From positions 1 through 16,810 of the forward strand of contig JAJFLS010000014.1 in the NCBI GenBank assembly GCA_021772595.1: a DNA stretch of 16,810 nt, read 5' to 3'. A program made the translations under genes and the position numbers. Origin of the DNA: Opitutales bacterium. Its GTDB lineage: Bacteria > Verrucomicrobiota > Verrucomicrobiia > Opitutales > Opitutaceae. Below are positions 14,897-16,810 of this stretch, piece after piece (the stretch's first letter is position 1; every line of letters starts with the position of its first letter). Below the pieces are notes generated by a model. The model was given only the letters and a program-made list of their open reading frames with translations. It was not told the DNA's origin and did no database searches.

Positions 14897-16414
14897 ATGA
14901 AGAAAATATCTATATTTAAAGTGGTCTCTATTCTGATGTTGCTGGCAGGAATTGCCGGAGCAGCTCAGGACAAACCGAATATCGTCTGGATCTTTTCAGA
15001 TGATCACACGCGTCAGACGATCGGCGCCTATGGCGGCCGACTGCAGACTCTGAATCCGTCGCCGAACTTGGATCGGCTTGCCAGCGAGGGCATGCGTTTC
15101 GATCGCTGTTATGTGGGTAACTCCATTTGCGCGCCGGCTCGGGCCACGTTGCTGACCGGCAAGCACAGTCACTTGAACGGGAAGTACGATAATAGGGGTC
15201 CGTTTAATCATGACCAGCAGCAGTTCCAGAAGATTCTCCAGAAAAATGGATACCAGACGGTGATGGTCGGCAAGATTCACTTGAGCGGACAGATGCAGGG
15301 CTTCGACTATTGGGAAGCGCTGCCGGGTCAGGGCAAGTACTATGATCCCGATTTCGTGACCGAAGAGGGCACCAAAAGCTATAAGGGATACACCACCGAC
15401 ATCATCACTGACAAGGCGCTGGACTGGCTCGAAAACAAACGGGACGACAGCAAGCCATTCATGCTGATGATCCATCACAAGGCGCCGCACCGTAATTGGC
15501 AGCCAGCCGAGCGTCACATGTCGAAATACGAGGACATCGAAATCCCCGAACCGGATAACCTGTTCGACGATTATGCGACCCGGACCACTGCGGCTCAAAA
15601 GCAGGATATGAACATTGTGAATACAATGCGTATGGATACCGACTTGAAGGTGACCGAGGGCGGTGGTCGTATTAATTTCAACCTCGAACACTACGCTGCC
15701 CGCAACGCATTTCTCGCGGAAAACAAACTGGAGGGCAAGGAGCTGGTTAAATGGAAGTACCAGACCTATTTGAAGGACTACCTTCGCTGCACTTGGGGCG
15801 TCGACGAAAACATTGGCCGCGTCCTCGATACATTGGAGGAAATGGACCTGGAGGATAACACGATCGTGATGTATTCCTCGGACCAAGGTTTCTACATGGG
15901 CGAGCACGGCTGGTTCGATAAACGTTTCATGTACGAGGAATCCTTCAGCACGCCGTTCATCGCTCGCTGGCCGGGCAAGATCAAGCCGGGCTCCGTCAAT
16001 AGCGATCTCGTGCAGAACATCGACTTTGCCGAAACCTTCCTCGATCTGGCCGGAGCGCCAATCCCTGACGATATGCAGGGCAAGAGCGTCGTGCCTTTGC
16101 TCAAAGGCGATACGCCCAAGGACTGGCGCAAGTCTCTCTACTATCACTACTACGAGTATCCCGCGGTGCACAGCGTTCGTCGTCACGAAGGCGTGACCGG
16201 CAAGCGCTACAAGCTCATTCGCTTCTACGGCATGGATGTGCCCGGCGGCGAAGAGTGGGAGTTCTACGACCTAGAAAAGGACCCGTCGGAAATGAACAAT
16301 TCCTACAACAATCCCGAAAACGCAGGGAAGATTTCCGAGATGAAAAGAGAACTCGATCGCCTTAAGGAGTATTACAAAGTCGACGAGCCGCCACCGCAGA
16401 AGAGCCGGGGCTAA
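14897..16414 (+). CDS. Sulfatase C, exported S1-type (N-acetylglucosamine-6-sulfatase-like)
   Basis: 505 residues with a signal peptide (KKISIFKVV, core SILMLLAGIAG, cut near GAA). The metal site has D35-D36 in FSDDHTRQ. The cysteine motif is C78-A-P-A-R82 in GNSICAPARATLLTGK; the alanine form is an accepted variant of CxPxR. K126 and H128 (VGKIHLS), H198 in HHKAPHRNW, and SSDQG (327-331) with K343 in WFDKRFMYEE complete a conventional active site. The C-terminal part (YYHYYEYPAVHSVRRHEGV, RYKLIRFYG, then WEFYDLEKDPSEMNN) is the pattern seen in sulfatases of the N-acetylglucosamine-6-sulfatase/iduronate-sulfatase-like branch with a DUF4976-type end. The insert at 220-290 is rich in charged residues. 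ATG 14897 is the only start that gives the signal peptide; no Shine-Dalgarno is visible. It differs clearly from sulfatases A and B, so a different sulfate position or sugar is likely. The exact subfamily is uncertain. Confidence 0.9.
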   Translation: MKKISIFKVVSILMLLAGIAGAAQDKPNIVWIFSDDHTRQTIGAYGGRLQTLNPSPNLDRLASEGMRFDRCYVGNSICAPARATLLTGKHSHLNGKYDNRGPFNHDQQQFQKILQKNGYQTVMVGKIHLSGQMQGFDYWEALPGQGKYYDPDFVTEEGTKSYKGYTTDIITDKALDWLENKRDDSKPFMLMIHHKAPHRNWQPAERHMSKYEDIEIPEPDNLFDDYATRTTAAQKQDMNIVNTMRMDTDLKVTEGGGRINFNLEHYAARNAFLAENKLEGKELVKWKYQTYLKDYLRCTWGVDENIGRVLDTLEEMDLEDNTIVMYSSDQGFYMGEHGWFDKRFMYEESFSTPFIARWPGKIKPGSVNSDLVQNIDFAETFLDLAGAPIPDDMQGKSVVPLLKGDTPKDWRKSLYYHYYEYPAVHSVRRHEGVTGKRYKLIRFYGMDVPGGEEWEFYDLEKDPSEMNNSYNNPENAGKISEMKRELDRLKEYYKVDEPPPQKSRG

Positions 16415-16460
16415 TTGGAAATTAGGATTGGCGGAGGAGCTTGCGGTTTGGATTGAAAAC

Positions 16461-16485
16461 ACGCCGCTTCGCGGCGTAGCTACAC
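16461..16485. repeat. Hairpin plus GTAGCTACAC (dispersed repeat family, copy 2)
   Basis: Perfect 7-base stem ACGCCGC / GCGGCGT with loop TTC (16461-16477), running into GTAGCTACAC. It lies 46 bases after the stop of sulfatase C. Confidence 0.65.
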
Positions 16486-16500
16486 TGAAATAGCTTTTCA

Positions 16501-16525
16501 TGTAGCTACACTGCGGATGCGGTGT
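16501..16525. repeat. TGTAGCTACA plus hairpin (dispersed repeat family, variant copy)
   Basis: The palindrome TGTAGCTACA (16501-16510) overlaps an imperfect stem ACACTGC / GCGGTGT (one T-G pair, loop GGAT). Here GTAGCTACA precedes the stem instead of following it. Confidence 0.5.
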
Positions 16526-16552
16526 GGAGTCTGGATTTCGATTCTCGTCTCC

Positions 16553-16573
16553 GGCTGACTGGGATAGTCAGCC
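16553..16573. repeat. Hairpin GGCTGACT / AGTCAGCC
   Basis: Perfect 8-base arms with loop GGGAT, followed by CTACC. The AGCCCTACC end is shared with the hairpin at 14723-14755, so it may be a degenerate relative. Confidence 0.55.
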
Positions 16574-16584
16574 CTACCATTGCC

Positions 16585-16610
16585 ACGCCGCGGTTGCGGC
16601 GTAGCTACAC
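16585..16610. repeat. Hairpin plus GTAGCTACAC (dispersed repeat family, copy 3)
   Basis: Perfect 7-base stem ACGCCGC / GCGGCGT with loop GGTT (16585-16602), then GTAGCTACAC. It is nearly the same as copy 2, with a different loop, and lies 17 bases beyond the stop of the convergent partial gene. Confidence 0.65.
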
Positions 16611-16626
16611 GAAACTTTTGTCCTGT

Positions 16627-16810
16627 CTACTTCGCGCGCTGTTTCTTGAGCTTCTTGAGCTGCTTGCCGGAGGAGTCGCGGAGAGTGACAGTGTAGCTGG
16701 CCGATTTGTCGAAAATTTTCAGGGAAAGGGTGTCGCCTCCGCTCGCGGGTAAAGTGTATTCAATTTCCCCTGTCGTTTCGTTGAAGACTTGAGCATTGAC
16801 CTTCTGGCTC
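16627..16810 (-). CDS. Unidentified protein, C-terminal fragment (5' end outside window)
   Basis: On the minus strand the frame is open from the right edge to a TAG at 16627-16629, giving 60 C-terminal residues that start SQKVNAQVFNETTGEIEYTL and include GGDTLSLKIFDKSASYTVTLRD. The alternation of polar and hydrophobic residues suggests a beta-sandwich domain, and the last 13 residues are strongly basic (GKQLKKLKKQRAK). I do not recognise the family. An exported enzyme with a C-terminal beta domain would fit the neighbourhood, but that is only context. It converges on sulfatase C, with the hairpin cluster between them. Confidence 0.6.
   Translation of the reverse strand, partial: SQKVNAQVFNETTGEIEYTLPASGGDTLSLKIFDKSASYTVTLRDSSGKQLKKLKKQRAK

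Noticed and set aside
14996..16186. Long 396-codon open frame on the minus strand
   Set aside because: It lies wholly inside sulfatase C on the opposite strand, has no recognisable domain, and is explained by the codon bias of the real gene.
16461..16477. Hairpin after sulfatase C as an intrinsic terminator
   Set aside because: The stem is followed by AGCTACAC, not a T-run, and it matches a dispersed repeat family instead.
11072..16810. CRISPR array or insertion sequence explaining the repeats
   Set aside because: Repeats are few, irregularly spaced and hairpin-forming, with no spacers, no transposase frame and no terminal inverted repeats with target duplication.

Overview
This window looks like a piece of a chromosome from a PVC-superphylum bacterium, most likely a marine or sediment Verrucomicrobiota (Opitutales/Puniceicoccales-like). 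The call rests on the gene families. There are several exported S1-type sulfatases, one very long 'PVC-type' heme-binding protein (beta-propeller, HEAT-like repeats and C-terminal CxxCH), two exported proteins with the fold signature of neutral/alkaline ceramidases, and a Tat-exported Gfo/Idh/MocA oxidoreductase. Start codons are often not ATG and Shine-Dalgarno signals are weak or absent.

Layout. Bases 1-404 hold the C-terminal end of a sulfatase whose start lies outside the window. After a 273-base gap comes a tight plus-strand run: sulfatase A (678-2132), PVC-type cytochrome (2149-5097), ceramidase-like hydrolase 1 (5102-6529) and ceramidase-like hydrolase 2 (6561-8102), with gaps of only 4-31 bases. 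A 181-base gap then leads to a Tat-signal Gfo/Idh/MocA protein (8284-9705). A lipoprotein alpha/beta-hydrolase candidate lies convergent on the minus strand (9719-11071). Bases 11072-11422 are a scar-like intergenic region with a hairpin repeat, a degraded copy of a sulfatase 3' end and a tiny plus-strand ORF. A cytosolic flavin disulfide oxidoreductase (11423-12793) follows, convergent with a Tat-exported sulfatase B (12887-14242, minus). Bases 14243-14896 hold no gene but several repeats, including a G-quadruplex candidate and hairpins. Sulfatase C (14897-16414, plus) follows, then a second cluster of hairpins (16461-16610) and the 3' end of an unidentified minus-strand gene (16627-16810).

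How the genes may work together (inference). Secreted sulfatases would remove sulfate esters from a polymer or lipid, and the two ceramidase-like proteins could cleave an N-acyl amide or related bond. The cytochrome-fused propeller protein and the Gfo/Idh protein could oxidise the released sugars or alcohols. The context fits breakdown of sulfated, possibly N-acylated, glycoconjugates. The exact substrate cannot be read from sequence.

The most unusual points are: two divergent ceramidase-like genes in tandem inside a sulfatase/cytochrome operon; sulfatases A and B lacking residues usually conserved around the sulfate-binding site; the oxidoreductase gene bracketed by near-identical 40-base copies of a sulfatase 3' end; a dispersed hairpin family ending in GTAGCTAC; and a G-quadruplex motif just upstream of sulfatase B. 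I saw no tRNA, rRNA, CRISPR array or insertion sequence.
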